Counted from the first letter of the stretch, positions 25,922-35,407 are shown. The stretch: 64,000 nucleotides of DNA from CAWEBF01 sp963807235 (GCA_963807235.1 CAWEBF010000009.1:1-64000), one strand, 5' to 3'. Notes: generated by a model from the letters alone, not told the origin. Made by a program: numbers and translations.

Positions 25922-27585
25922 CGTCCCGGTGTGCTCGGACTGCCGCTGGTGTGGCGTGGCTCGCCGCACTCGCTGTCGCGTGCGGATCGCCTTCACCGGA
26001 TTCTGCCCCCGCCGTTCCAGTTGCCGAGGCGCCGAAGCGGCCGCCGCCAGTGCCGATATCGCTGCCGGACCTGTCGAAAGTCGAGCCACAACTCCGGGAG
26101 CGGCTCGAAGGACAGCGGGTGGCTATTGATGCACTCCAGCGCCTCGACGCGCCGAAGGCCGATGATCTGGCGCCGGCGTTCGGGGAGCTGGGACGCCTGT
26201 GCCTGGCTGCCGACTTTCCCGCGGCGGGGGTGACCTACCTTGGCCATGCCTGGCGGCTGGCGCCCGCCGAGTTCCGCTGGGCCTACTACCTGTCGCACGC
26301 CTACCGGCTGGCGAACGATGCGATGCGCGCGCGCGAGACCATGCAGGCCGCTGTGTCGTTGCAGCCTGGCGACGCACCGGCACGCAGGTGGCTAGGGCGC
26401 CTGCTTGTCGACGATGGGCGGCCCGCCGAGGCGCTGCCGCATCTCGAGGCGGCCCTGCGCGCCGACGATCAAGATGCGGCGGCCCATTTCGAGCTGGGCC
26501 GCGCTGTGCTCGCTCAGCAGAAGTTCGCCGACGCCGCAGCACACTTCGAACGGGTGCTGGCCCTGCAGCCGGCCGCGGCCGCGGTCCACTACCCGTTGGC
26601 GGCGGCGTATCGGGGCCTCAAGGACGAAGCGCGCGCCGCCGAGCACGCGAAGTTGTGGCGCCAGGGCGACGTGGCGCAGACCGACCCACTGATGGACGAG
26701 CTGGGGCAGCTGCTGCGCACGTCGCTCGACTATGCCGTCCGCGGCACACAGGCCTTCGACGCCCGCGATTGGCCTCGCGCCGTCACGCTCTTTCGGGAGG
26801 GCCTCCGGACAGCGCCGAACGACGCCATCTTGCACCTCAACCTCGGCAACGCGCTCTACATGTCAGGCCTGCCGGTCGAGGCGCTGGCCGAGTTCGAGAC
26901 GGCCGCGCGGCTGTCGCCCGGCAACGCACGGGCGCACTACGACACCGGAGTGGTGCTGGAGGAGTCGGGCCGCGAGGCTGAAGCCCTGGGGCGATTCGCC
27001 GCGGCGGTGGCGCTGGATCCGACACACGTGGACGCGCGCTTCAGTCTCGCCGAGGCACAACGGCGGGCCGGCCGCGTGGAATCGGCACTGGAGCATTACC
27101 GCCTCCTCATCGACGTCGATCCCAGTGCCAGCCAGGCGCGATTCGGCCTGGCGATGGGGTTGGTCCGTCTCGGCCGCTATGCCGAGGCTCGTGCCGTACT
27201 GGACGAAGGCGTGAAGGCTCATCCGGATCAAGTGGGCTTTTTGCACGCGCTGGCCCGGGTGCTGGCGGCGGCACCCGACGCCGCGGTGCGCGATGGATCG
27301 CGGGCGGTCACGCTCGTGACGGGGTTGCGCCGGTCTTTTCAGAGCCCGGCGCTCACCGAAACGGCGGCGATGGCGGCCGCCGCCGTCGGCAACTTCGGGG
27401 AGGCCGTCGCGCTTCAGCAGGGCGCGATCGCGGAGACCCGCCGTGCGGGAGCGACTGAGCGTCTGGCGAATCTCGAGCAGAATCTCCGGCGCTACGAGCA
27501 GCGCCAGTTGCCACGCCAGCCCTGGGCCGACGACGATCCGGTGCACCGTCCTCGCCGGGCGCCGGCGCTCGCCGCCCCGCGCTAG
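25918..27585 (+). CDS. TPR-repeat lipoprotein
   Basis: A 555-residue protein whose ATG overlaps the preceding stop. The N-terminus has a hydrophobic stretch ending in LAALAVACG, an acceptable lipobox with the Cys about residue 22, followed by a Pro-rich linker. The rest is alpha-solenoid with tetratricopeptide repeats, for example PAEALPHLEAALRADDQDAA, ADAAAHFERVLALQP, AVTLFREGLRTAPNDAILHL, VEALAEFETAARLSPGNARA and AEALGRFAAAVALDPTHVDA. It probably anchors a protein-protein interaction scaffold at the membrane, working with the co-translated FG-GAP protein. The pairing of FG-GAP (CRTAC1) and TPR genes is frequent in Acidobacteriota; the shared function is unknown. Confidence 0.85.
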   Translation: MTSRCARTAAGVAWLAALAVACGSPSPDSAPAVPVAEAPKRPPPVPISLPDLSKVEPQLRERLEGQRVAIDALQRLDAPKADDLAPAFGELGRLCLAADFPAAGVTYLGHAWRLAPAEFRWAYYLSHAYRLANDAMRARETMQAAVSLQPGDAPARRWLGRLLVDDGRPAEALPHLEAALRADDQDAAAHFELGRAVLAQQKFADAAAHFERVLALQPAAAAVHYPLAAAYRGLKDEARAAEHAKLWRQGDVAQTDPLMDELGQLLRTSLDYAVRGTQAFDARDWPRAVTLFREGLRTAPNDAILHLNLGNALYMSGLPVEALAEFETAARLSPGNARAHYDTGVVLEESGREAEALGRFAAAVALDPTHVDARFSLAEAQRRAGRVESALEHYRLLIDVDPSASQARFGLAMGLVRLGRYAEARAVLDEGVKAHPDQVGFLHALARVLAAAPDAAVRDGSRAVTLVTGLRRSFQSPALTETAAMAAAAVGNFGEAVALQQGAIAETRRAGATERLANLEQNLRRYEQRQLPRQPWADDDPVHRPRRAPALAAPR

Positions 27586-27672
27586 ACGTTCACCCGATCT
27601 TTTGCTAAAAAAAAATCTTCTCGTCGGTAAGTAGGGGAGGGGCGTCAGGCTCTTTCGATGGTCTCGCCGAGC
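27586..27672. other. intergenic A-rich spacer, no gene seen
   Basis: Holds a run of nine A after GATCTTTTGCT and no good open frame. A weak, imperfect hairpin could form around the A-run, but I don't call a terminator. The wider gap between the TPR gene and argG (27586-27949) otherwise contains only the lipoprotein remnant listed next. Confidence 0.4.
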
Positions 27673-27879
27673 TCAAGAGCTTCGCCGGGAACCTCGGATT
27701 TTCGCCGGGCTTGCCGACGGGCCGCCCGGCGTAATCAACAGATTCGAGGCTTCGAATCCACGCTCGTCACCGCCAGCCACACATCGTCGGCGGCCGGATC
27801 GACGATGAGCTTCGGGTTGCGCGGTGCATCCCGCGATCAGGGGAATGGTGAGCGTCAGTGCTCGAAGGCGGTGCATCAT
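27673..27879 (-). pseudogene. remnant of a short lipoprotein gene
   Basis: The minus strand from 27879 reads MMHRLRALTLTIPLIAGCTA, a textbook lipoprotein signal with lipobox LIAGC at residues 14-18. The frame then becomes Arg-rich. Shifting by one base near 27820 gives PKLIVDPAADDVWLAVTSVD and a stop after about 12 further residues. What remains is therefore a signal peptide plus about 30 residues of one original protein, broken by an indel and truncated. No function is assigned. Confidence 0.4.
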
Positions 27880-27949
27880 CTATAGACCTGCTGTCCGAAG
27901 ATACAGAAGGCCCGTACACCGGTCACCTGAAGTTTTCGTCAGGGAATCG

Positions 27950-29296
27950 TCACTCTTTTTCGCTCGTCTTGCCTTCGATCAGCCGGGGCAACGCCGAGTC
28001 GCGGCCCGGCGTCAGCAGTCCGGACTGCGTGTAGTTGAGCAATTTTTCGCGCGTGTCGGCGATGTCCAGGTTCCGCATCGTCAACTGGCCGATGCGGTCC
28101 TGCGGCGTGAACGCCGAAGCGCCCTTTTCCATCGTCAGCCGCTCGGGCTTGTACGTCAGGTTCGGGCTGCGCGTGTCGAGCAGGGAATAGTCGTTGCCTC
28201 GGCGCAGCCGCACGACTACGTCGCCGGTGATGCTGCTGGCGACCCAGCGCTGGGCCATCTCTCGCAGCATCAGCGACTGGGGGTCGAACCAGCGGCCCTG
28301 GTAGAGAAGCCGCCCCAGGCGACGGCCCATGTCGCGGTACTGCTCGATCGTGTCCTCGTTGTGGATACCGGTGACCAGACGCTCGTAGCCGATGAAGAGA
28401 AGCGCCATCCCCGGGGCCTCGTAGATCCCCCGGCTCTTTGCTTCGATGATGCGGTTCTCGATCTGGTCGCTCATCCCCAGCCCGTGCCGGCCGCCGATGC
28501 GATTCGCCTCGAGGATCAGTTCAACCGCGTCGGAGTACTCCCGCCCGTTCAGGGCCACGGGGTGGCCTTCATGGAAGGTCAGCGTGACGTCCTCGGCTGC
28601 GACCGCCACGTCGTCGCGCCACGAGGCGACGCCCATGATCGGCTCCACGATCACGATGCCCTTGTCCAGGTGCTCGAGGTCCTTGGCCTCGTGGGTGGCG
28701 CCCAGGATGTTCGAGTCGGTGGAGTAGGCCTTCTCGGTGCTCATCTTGTAGGTGAGCCCGGCCCGTTCCATGTACTCCGACATCTCCTTGCGGCCGCCCA
28801 GCTCGTCGATGAACGCCTGATCGAGCCACGGCTTGTAGATGCGCAGTGACGGGTTGGCCAGCAGGCCGTAGCGGTAGAACCGCTCGATGTCGTTGCCCTT
28901 GAACGTGCTGCCGTCGCCCCAGATGTGCACCTCGTCCTGGCGCATCGCCTGGACCAGCATGGTGCCCGTCACGGCGCGCCCGATGGGCGTGGTGTTGAAG
29001 TAGGGCACGCCGGCCGTGGAGATGTGAAAGGCGCCGCACTGGAGCGCCGCCAAACCCTCGGCTACCAGTTGCGGGCGGCAGTCCACCAGGCGCGCCTTCT
29101 CGGCGCCGTAGGCGAGGGCTTTCCGGGGAATCTCGTCGTAATCCGGTTCGTCGGGCTGGCCAAGGTTCGCGGTGTAGGCGTAGGGCCGCGCGCCCTTCGC
29201 GCGCATCCAGTGGAGCGCCGCGCTCGTATCGAGCCCGCCGGAAAAGGCGATGCCGACGCGTTCGCCCTTGGGGACGTGCTGGAGGATGGTGGACAT
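27950..29296 (-). CDS. argG: argininosuccinate synthase
   Basis: A 448-residue protein of the long (E. coli-type) ArgG subfamily. The ATP pyrophosphatase P-loop motif is FSGGLDTSAALHWMRAKGA (about residues 18-36). Citrulline and aspartate site segments include AFHISTAGVPYFNTTPIGRA, DGSTFKGNDIERFYRYG, STDSNILGATHEAKDLEHL and SDQIENRIIEAKSRGIYEAP. The enzyme joins citrulline and aspartate with ATP in arginine biosynthesis. It stands alone, with no other arg gene visible nearby. The frame is intact over its full length. Confidence 0.93.
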   Translation of the reverse strand: MSTILQHVPKGERVGIAFSGGLDTSAALHWMRAKGARPYAYTANLGQPDEPDYDEIPRKALAYGAEKARLVDCRPQLVAEGLAALQCGAFHISTAGVPYFNTTPIGRAVTGTMLVQAMRQDEVHIWGDGSTFKGNDIERFYRYGLLANPSLRIYKPWLDQAFIDELGGRKEMSEYMERAGLTYKMSTEKAYSTDSNILGATHEAKDLEHLDKGIVIVEPIMGVASWRDDVAVAAEDVTLTFHEGHPVALNGREYSDAVELILEANRIGGRHGLGMSDQIENRIIEAKSRGIYEAPGMALLFIGYERLVTGIHNEDTIEQYRDMGRRLGRLLYQGRWFDPQSLMLREMAQRWVASSITGDVVVRLRRGNDYSLLDTRSPNLTYKPERLTMEKGASAFTPQDRIGQLTMRNLDIADTREKLLNYTQSGLLTPGRDSALPRLIEGKTSEKE

Positions 29297-29425
29297 GAGC
29301 CTTACATGATAGTTGGTGCGGACTGTCGATGCAGGTAGGTGCGGCCTCGTGTGTCTGGCTGCAAGTGAGCCTGAGTCTCGCTTTCAAGCTTGGCGTCCGA
29401 TCGCATTCGCCCGTAGCCTTCGAAG

Positions 29426-29644
29426 GTGGTGCGATTCACTCTTACGATCGCGGCAACGGCGTGCGTGTGGGCCGTTCTGTGCGGTTCAGCGGCCGCGCAG
29501 TTGGCTGGCGCAACACCCGTGCCGGCGATTCGTCCAGAAGCGACCGGCGAAGAGATTCGTATCGGGCGGCGCGCGCCACCTGTCACGCCACCGACGGTAG
29601 CATTGGTAGCGTGGTGTTTTGCCGTCTTATCGGGTATCGCTTGA
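29426..29644 (+). CDS. small exported hypothetical protein
   Basis: A 72-residue frame with GTG start (MVRFTLTIAATACVWAVLCG) giving a convincing signal peptide ending in GSAAAQ, a Pro-rich stretch (GATPVPAIRPEATGEEIRIG) and a hydrophobic C-terminus (VALVAWCFAVLSGIA). It lies between argG (divergent) and the ABC exporter (convergent). No family is recognised. It could be a small membrane-attached periplasmic protein or a chance frame. Confidence 0.35.
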   Translation: MVRFTLTIAATACVWAVLCGSAAAQLAGATPVPAIRPEATGEEIRIGRRAPPVTPPTVALVAWCFAVLSGIA

Positions 29645-29718
29645 GGCCCTGGCTCGACCCGACAGCCCTCACGGGCGGTCGACGCGCATGCGCCCGAGCC
29701 CCGCCGGTTCGTGGGCTA

Positions 29719-31606
29719 TTACGAGGCAACGGCACCCGGCTCGCCGGTGCTGGTTGCCCGCGTCGAGGCCCGGATTGGAACGGATCGGCCGGCTCCAGCC
29801 GTTGGGGTCGTTGCCAGCTCGACGGCCTCGCCAGTCCGGAACTGGCGACGGTAGAGGCCGGCGTACACCCCGTCGCGCGCCAGGAGTTCGGCATGTGTTC
29901 CGCGCTCGGCGATGCGGCCCTGATCGAGGACGAAGATCACATCGGCCCTCTGGACGGTGGCCAGGCGATGGGCGATCGTGATGGATGTCCGGCCCTGCAT
30001 CAACTGCGTCAGCCCCCTGAAGATCAGCTCCTCTGATTCGGCGTCGAGCGCGGCGGAGGGTTCGTCCAGGAGAAGAATCGGGGCATCCCGGATGATGGCT
30101 CTGGCAATCGCGATCCCTTGGCGCTGGCCGCCGGACAGCGTGTTGCCCCGTTCGCCGATCACGGTGTCGTAACACTGGGGCATCCGGCGATGAACTCGTC
30201 GGCATGAGCCAGGCGCGCCGCCCGCACGATCTCCTCACGTGTCGCGCCTGGCCTCCCGTAGGAAATGTTCTGCGCGACAGTCGTGTGGAACAGCACGGCC
30301 TCCTGCAGGACGAAGCTCACCTGGCGGCGGAGCGAATCCAGTGTGTAGCTGCGGATATCGGAGCCATCCACCAGGACGCGGCCCTCATTGACCTGGTACA
30401 TCCGGGCGATAAGCGCGATGAGCGTGGATTTGCCGCTACCCGTCACGCCAACGAGGGCTGCGCGTTGGCCAGGTTCGACAACGAGACTCAGACCGTCGAG
30501 GACGGGACTGGTCCGGAACATAGCCGAAGCGCACGCCAGCGAACTCGATGCGTCCTTTGAGCGTTGGCGCCGGAGCGAGCCCCGGGCAGATCGCCGTACC
30601 TGGCTCTCGATGCTCAGGATCTCGGCGATGCGCTCAAAGCCGATGACGGCCTTTGACCAGGTATCCGCCATCTTCGAGAGATCCTTCATCGGCTTGTACA
30701 TCTTGCCGATATAGACGACGAAGACGAGCAGTGCGCCCGCACTGAGGGAGCCGCTGAGCACCAGCCGGACTCCGAGCCACAGCGCGAGACAGGTGCCAAT
30801 GGCCGCGAGGATGTCGACGAACGGAGGCAGCCTCGCCTTGATGCTGCGGGCCTGCAGGCTGAGCCTCCACGCTGGCCTGGCTTTCCCGTGCAAGCCGCGC
30901 TTCCTCGAAATCCTCTCGTCGCGAACGCCTTGACCACACGAACCGACGAGATGGATTCCTGAACGACCGACGCCAGCTCGCTCTCCTTTTGCCTGACCGC
31001 ACGCGTCGCGTTCTTGATGCGACGTGTCAACCGGTAGACCACCACGAACATGATTGGCGCCACGGAGAGCGCGACCAGACTGAAGCGCCAGTCGAGGTAG
31101 AACATCACGCCGGCCATGCCGGCCAGCGTCAGGACGTTGAGCAGGACGCCCAGGACGGCCGAGGAGATGAAGTCTTCGGCCGAGTTGATGTCGCTCGTGA
31201 GGCGCACGACCATGTCGCCGGTCTGGCGCTGCTCGTAAAAGGACAATGAGAGACGTTGCACGTGGTGATAGAGCGTGCGCCTGAGGTCATGGCCGACACG
31301 CTTGGCGACAGTCGTGGAGAGGTACTTTTCCATGAACGTCGTCGCCGCTCCGATCACCGCGATGACGACCACCGCTACACACGCGAAGATCAAGAAGCAG
31401 TGAGGGGGTTCTGCTCGGGTTCGATCCATGGGGGAAACCACGGCGGAGGGCGCCTGGAGCCCAGCACGTAGTCGAAGATCACCTTCAGGGGCCACGGCTC
31501 GGCGAGCTCGGTCGCCGCCGCCGCCAGCATGGCGAGAAACGCCACTCCAAGGTACGCGCCAGTACGGGCGAAGAAGCCGTACGAAGCTCAGGCTGCGCCG
31601 GGCCAC
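29719..31606 (-). CDS. ABC exporter (permease-ATPase fusion), frameshifted
   Basis: A type I exporter. A likely GTG start at 31606 gives ARRSLSFVRLLRPY. Indels near 31550 and 31420 bracket GVAFLAMLAAAATELAEPWP. The transmembrane domain continues with VAVVVIAVIGAATTFMEKYL, RVGHDLRRTLYHHVQRLSLS, YEQRQTGDMVVRLTSDINSA and ESELASVVQESISSVRVVKA. After further shifts near 30920, 30560 and 30175 the ATPase domain shows Walker A (GVTGSGKSTL), the Q-loop (VLQEAVLFHTTVAQNISYG), the signature LSGGQRQ, Walker B (ILLLDEPSAALD) and the H-loop (IAHRL). The repaired length is near 625 residues. It probably exports a lipid, peptide or drug-like molecule as a homodimer. It is the last gene of the operon starting at 32947. 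Confidence 0.78.
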
Positions 31607-31782
31607 AGGCGTTCGACGGAAGTGGGCATTCTGCTGCCGGGCTGCTGCACGGACCACAGCCGCGCGATCTGATCGCTCTCGGTGGAATCGTCATAGAGCC
31701 AGTCGCCGAGATGCACAGCACGATGCCGCCGGACTTCAGCAGCAAATGGTTCACCCGCGCGCAGTCTATAGGCCACGGACAT
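31588..31782 (-). CDS. short hypothetical protein
   Basis: A 64-residue frame, MSVAYRLRAGEPFAAEVRRH, whose start lies inside the end of the small membrane protein gene (31766-31966) and whose stop overlaps the ABC exporter start. The arrangement as a link in an overlapping chain supports it weakly. No motif is recognised, and it may be a fragment of a larger frameshifted gene. Confidence 0.3.
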   Translation of the reverse strand: MSVAYRLRAGEPFAAEVRRHRAVHLGDWLYDDSTESDQIARLWSVQQPGSRMPTSVERLWPGAA

Positions 31783-31966
31783 CCATTGTGTGTTTAGCTC
31801 GGGTGCTGAATCGGCCGACGCCCGATTGCCACGCCACGAGAAACGTGGTCGGCAGTGCCACGACGCTCAGCAGCACTCCGTATTTGACCTGCTCCAGGAT
31901 GCCGCCTGGCGACAGCAGCACCCATACGGCGACAAGCCCTGCGACAAGGAGCAGTCGGCGAATCAC
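31766..31966 (-). CDS. small two-helix membrane protein
   Basis: GTG start at 31966 overlaps the preceding stop (GTGA) and gives 66 residues: MIRRLLLVAGLVAVWVLLSP, then a Gly-rich turn and a second helix YGVLLSVVALPTTFLVAW. Two transmembrane segments, a positive N-terminus and operon position upstream of an ABC exporter suggest an accessory membrane subunit. No family name is assigned. Confidence 0.6.
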   Translation of the reverse strand: MIRRLLLVAGLVAVWVLLSPGGILEQVKYGVLLSVVALPTTFLVAWQSGVGRFSTRAKHTMDVRGL

Positions 31967-32947
31967 CGCTTCCCCTTCTGTGCGCCGGTCGCCGCGCGAC
32001 GCCCCTCGGCGAGGCGGCCGCGAATCGCCGCGATGTACCGCGCGGCGACGCATTCGAATAGCCGCCGGCACGGAAGGCGTCGGCCCACTGCTTGTCGCTC
32101 AGGCGACCCAGGAGATCGCACGCCCAGAGCAAGTCACCTGTGGTGATACGGCGGCGCACGAGCTTCTGGTGCCGGCCGTGGAAGTCGAACTTGACGAAGC
32201 CGTCCTCGAGGCTATCGACGAACGGGGATTGTTAGAAGAGCGCGATGTTGTTGCGGCGCGGCTCCGTGTGGCCGGTTCTCCCAGTGCGGCGCCGAGGTCT
32301 GGCGTGACGTACCGCAACTCGCGCCGGCCCGCCGGAGGCCGGTACCTCGTAGAGCGTGTTGTTGGAATCCTTGAGGTCCGTTCCGTTGAAGATCATCAGG
32401 ATCGCAAGCAGCCGGTGCAGGGGTTGCGTGCCGGCGAACGGGTTTTCGGTCCACGACCAGGAGCCCCTGGCTTTCATGTGGTCGTCGTCCAGGCGGAACC
32501 GGCCGCCGGGCTCAGTGCGCCTGCCGCTGGCATCAACCATGGTGAAAGACGGCAGGTAATAGACCGCCGGCTGGCGGTATCAACCGCCGAGAGTACGCGA
32601 GACAACGTCACCTCGACAGGACCTTCGTCGCCCCGCATGCTTCCAATCGGCTGCTTGACGTGCCATTCCCGGCCGTCTGCATCCATGACGACGACGCCGG
32701 GGTTGGTGCCGCCTGTCTTGGGGCGCACGAATGCGTAGACCCCCTTGGGGTCGGGCGCTTGCGCCGCCCCCCACGGCCCCAGATAGGTATCTCGCGTGGC
32801 GAGGTCAACCGGGTCATCCCAGAGCGTGTGACGCGCATCCGGCGGTGGCGACCACTTCGATTGGGCGGGTGCCGACGTCGTCAACGCGACCGTCGCCATC
32901 ACCGCGACCATCACGCCCGAGTGTCTACGCATGATTCGCCTCAACAT
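31963..32947 (-). pseudogene. secreted conserved acidobacterial protein, frameshifted
   Basis: From 32947 (MLRRIMRRHSG) a signal peptide VMVAVMATVALTTSAPAQ leads to KWSPPPDARHTLWDD, YAFVRPKTGGTNPGVVVMDA and REWHVKQPIG with EGPVEVTLSRVLSAV. Indels near 32575, 32310 and 32050 then separate PAVYYLPSFTMVDASGRRTE and GSWSWTENPFAGTQPLHRLL from VRRRITTGDLLWACDLLGRL and a final tail. The repaired length is about 328 residues. The sequence GTDLKDSNNTLYEV faintly recalls the catalytic loop of kinase-like folds, and the K in WHVKQ a nucleotide-binding lysine, so an atypical kinase-like fold is conceivable. That is speculation. The stop overlaps the next start (GTGA). Confidence 0.55.
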
Positions 32948-33076
32948 CACCCCCCCGCACGAGGTCCCTGTCCATTCCGTTGTTCGACAACGGACGCAGA
33001 CAAACTCAGCAAGGCGTGTGCCGCGAGCCAAGTCGTGCGATTTGGCCGTACCGACTATTCAGGCGAGGACACGCGT

Positions 33077-33113
33077 GGGGAATCGTTCCCAACCGCTGCG
33101 TGCAATTCCCCGG
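33077..33113. promoter_or_regulatory. candidate activator sites (GGGGAATCGTTCCC and CAATTCCCCGG)
   Basis: The perfect interrupted palindrome GGGAA-TCG-TTCCC (33078-33090) and AATTCCCCGG (33104-33113) lie between divergent genes. The second is the complement of the GGGGAATT element seen upstream of several -24/-12 promoters, here about 123 bases before the predicted start at 33231. The rest of 32948-33249 contains no gene. Confidence 0.45.
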
Positions 33114-33204
33114 ACGCGCCGCGCCGAAGGGCGGAATACCTCGAATTCCGCTGGATTGTCGGGATGAGACATGGCGGCGCGATTGCTGGCATGTAGTAGC
33201 GAGC

Positions 33205-33220
33205 CGGCACGTTCGCGGCA
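33205..33220 (+). promoter_or_regulatory. sigma-54-like -24/-12 promoter (moderate)
   Basis: CGGCACGTTCGCGGCA: GG and GC with exactly 10 bases between, the -24 box (GGCACG) good, the -12 box weak (CGGC for TTGC). The start codon at 33250 lies 30 bases after the GC, the same spacing as at 44065 and 50208. Confidence 0.4.
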
Positions 33221-33249
33221 GTCGTCAAGCAGTCTGAAAGGGGGCCATC

Positions 33250-33829
33250 ATGGCCAGCGTGATTGGAAGGTTCGTGGCGCGTGGGGTTGTGACCGTGTTG
33301 AGCATCGCTGTCGTCACGGCGACACCGCAGGACAGCGGCTATGCGAGTAGTTCCACGCTGGCAACGTTCGACGAACGCATCGCGGAGTATGCCGGGCTTC
33401 ATCGTCGACTCGGAGCGCGGTTCCACCCCCGGAGCGTCGGCGGATCCGGAGCGATTCATGACGTATCGAGGAAAGCTGGCCGCCGCAATCAAGACCGCGC
33501 GACCGAGAGCGGGTCTGGGCGATTTCTTCGATCCTTCCGTCGCACCCGTGTTTCGACGCCTGATCGCAAAGGCTCTATACGGGCTCGATGTCGAGGAGCT
33601 CTTGAGAGACCTGTTCGAAGAGCACCCGAAGACCTGGGGATACAGAGTGAGCGTGTACGACTCCTACCCGAGCTGGGCGACGCACGAGGTGCCTGCACTG
33701 TTACTGCAACAGCTGCCCGTCCTTCCCGGCGAGCTCGAATATCGAGTCGTCGACCACGACCTCGCGATTCTGGATGTCGACGCCAACCTGGTTCTTGACG
33801 TGCTCCCGGCCGCGATCGCGCGCCGGTAG
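33250..33829 (+). CDS. secreted protein with LPxLPG-EYR C-terminal motif, one frameshift
   Basis: ATG at 33250 (MASVIGRFVARGVVTVLSI) gives a signal peptide and FDERIAEYAGLHRRL. An indel near 33415 moves to the frame with MTYRGKLAAAIKTARPRAGL, DFFDPSVAPVFRRLIAKAL and the C-terminus LPVLPGELEYRVVDHDLAIL ending DVLPAAIARR. The gene at 49517-49957 ends with the related LPQLPGDVEYRLHGNALLLV and DVLDHAL, so the two are paralogues of one exported family. The repaired length is about 193 residues. Function unknown. Confidence 0.65.
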
Positions 33830-33905
33830 CTGAGTGCGATATCCGGCGCAACGCGAGCACTAGTCACGGGTGTGCTCGCGTTCTCGCAGTTCTATACTCC
33901 CGCTC

Positions 33906-35269
33906 CTATCGACCCTTCGCCGCCTTGATGATGCGAAACACACCGAATGGACCAAGCAGGCGAGCCGTGGTGGTACGCCGCCCATACCCGGGATAGTGTC
34001 GATCGACGAAGGCCACGAGCCCGTCCGCTACACGGCGTTTCAGCGCCTCGTAGTCCTCGCCACGATTGCGCCACGGCTCGTCCCGCCAGCCTTCAACCGA
34101 CGCGTAGTCAAGGAACGCAATACTCTGGGCGGTGTGCACGGTGGCGGTCGGATCCTTGAGTGACTGGCACGAGAGGTAGCACGCCACCGGGCGTCCGTCC
34201 AGGACCGTGTTTCGCTGCCCGAACATGGCATCGTGATCGTAGCCGTCATAGATCCAGTGATTCTCGCCCCTGAAGCCGAGCGTTGCCGGGCTGTCACTGA
34301 AAGCGAGATACACCGTGACGAAGCCGTGGCCTGCTGACAGGCGCGCAAGCTCACCCCTGAAGGGGATGAGCGTGCTCTCGGGGACGAGGTGGCAGAAGGT
34401 GGTGTAGGCCCCGGCATCCGATACGACGACGGGCGCCTCGGTAGATCGTTCCAGCGGCCGCTGCCTTGCCACCCTCCGCCATCCTGACGCCGACGGCTTT
34501 GCCGCCTGATATGACGATCTCCGCCGCCTCGTGATTGACCAGACACTCGCCGCCACTGGCCGTGACGATCTCGGCCACGCTCTTGGCTATGGTCCCGGCA
34601 CCGCCGACCGGATAAGACGCACCGTTCAGATAGCTCGACGTGACCAAGGCGTGGATGGCGAACGCGCTCTGAGACGGCGGCAGTCCATAATCTCCCCACT
34701 GTGATGCGAGGAGCGCCCTCAGCCTCGGATCGCGGAAATGCCGATCGAGATAGCCCGCCGTTGTCGACAAGGCCAGCGATTGGTTGCGACGGCTCGCGAG
34801 ACGAATAGCGCCGGCGATGGGCGCAGGGAGCGTCTGAGAGGACATCTGCGTCGTCAACCAGCCGGCGGCGGCGTGCAGCGCTTTGAAGAACCGTGTGATG
34901 CTGACTCGTTCATCCGGGTATCGAGCGATCAGCGCCTCGCGGTACCTGCCTTTCATTGTCGGGAACGTCGAACGTGAAGTCCGGGTATACGAACTTCTCG
35001 AACGGCGACGGCATCGGCTGCCGCTGCACCGCGCCAGCGGTGATCAAGTCGAAGATCCGCGGGTCATCTCGCCGGTGCATGCCACCCACGTAGTGCAGGC
35101 CTACGTCCCAAGCGCGATGACCGGGTCGCGTGAAGCTGTGGGTGAATCCTCCCAGCCGAAAGTGGCGCTCGAGCACCAGGACGCGCCAGCTCTTCAATTG
35201 CGCCATCAGGCTGGCGACGGTGAGGCCGCCCCTGCCGGAACCGATGACGATGAGGTCAAAGGGCTTCAC
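33906..35269 (-). pseudogene. FAD-dependent phytoene desaturase/isomerase-like protein, truncated
   Basis: The N-terminus MKPFDLIVIGSGRGGLTVAS is a dinucleotide-binding motif (G-S-G-R-G-G-L) followed by LVLERHFRLGGFTHSFTRPG and WDVGLHYVGGMH, typical of the CrtI/retinol saturase superfamily. Indels near 34945 and 34440 divide it from LLASQWGDYGLPPSQSAFAI, YPVGGAGTIAKSVAEIVTAS, VVSDAGAYTTFCHLVPESTL and WRNRGEDYEALKRRVADGLV. The protein ends at 33906 shortly after LVAFVDRHYPGYG. Family members normally continue for roughly 80-100 residues with a 'TPLS/T...HF.G...G..YG' block and a C-terminal FAD-binding segment. None of this is present, so the 3' end is missing. Confidence 0.65.
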
Positions 35270-35291
35270 GGACTGGAATCCCGCAGGCTCA

Positions 35292-35304
35292 GGGGATTTT
35301 CACG
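35292..35304 (+). promoter_or_regulatory. candidate activator site (GGGGATTTTCACG)
   Basis: A variant of the GGGGAATTTC element, about 108 bases before the transcription start predicted for 35408. Confidence 0.3.
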
Positions 35305-35379
35305 CACCCAGGCGCACGGCCTCACTCAATTGCGGCGTGTTCACGGGCGATCCAGCTGGAGTTCGAATCGCTCACTGGC

Positions 35380-35395
35380 TGGCACTGCGCATGCT
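35380..35395 (+). promoter_or_regulatory. sigma-54-type -24/-12 promoter
   Basis: TGGCACTGCGCATGCT: perfect TGGCAC, GG-N10-GC spacing, -12 box ATGC. Exactly 13 bases separate the GC from the ATG at 35408. Confidence 0.55.
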
Positions 35396-35407
35396 CTGAG
35401 GGCACGC

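Noticed and set aside
29302..29586. 94-residue minus-strand frame upstream of argG
   Set aside because: No domain, no ribosome-binding site and antisense to a frame with a better signal peptide; not supported.
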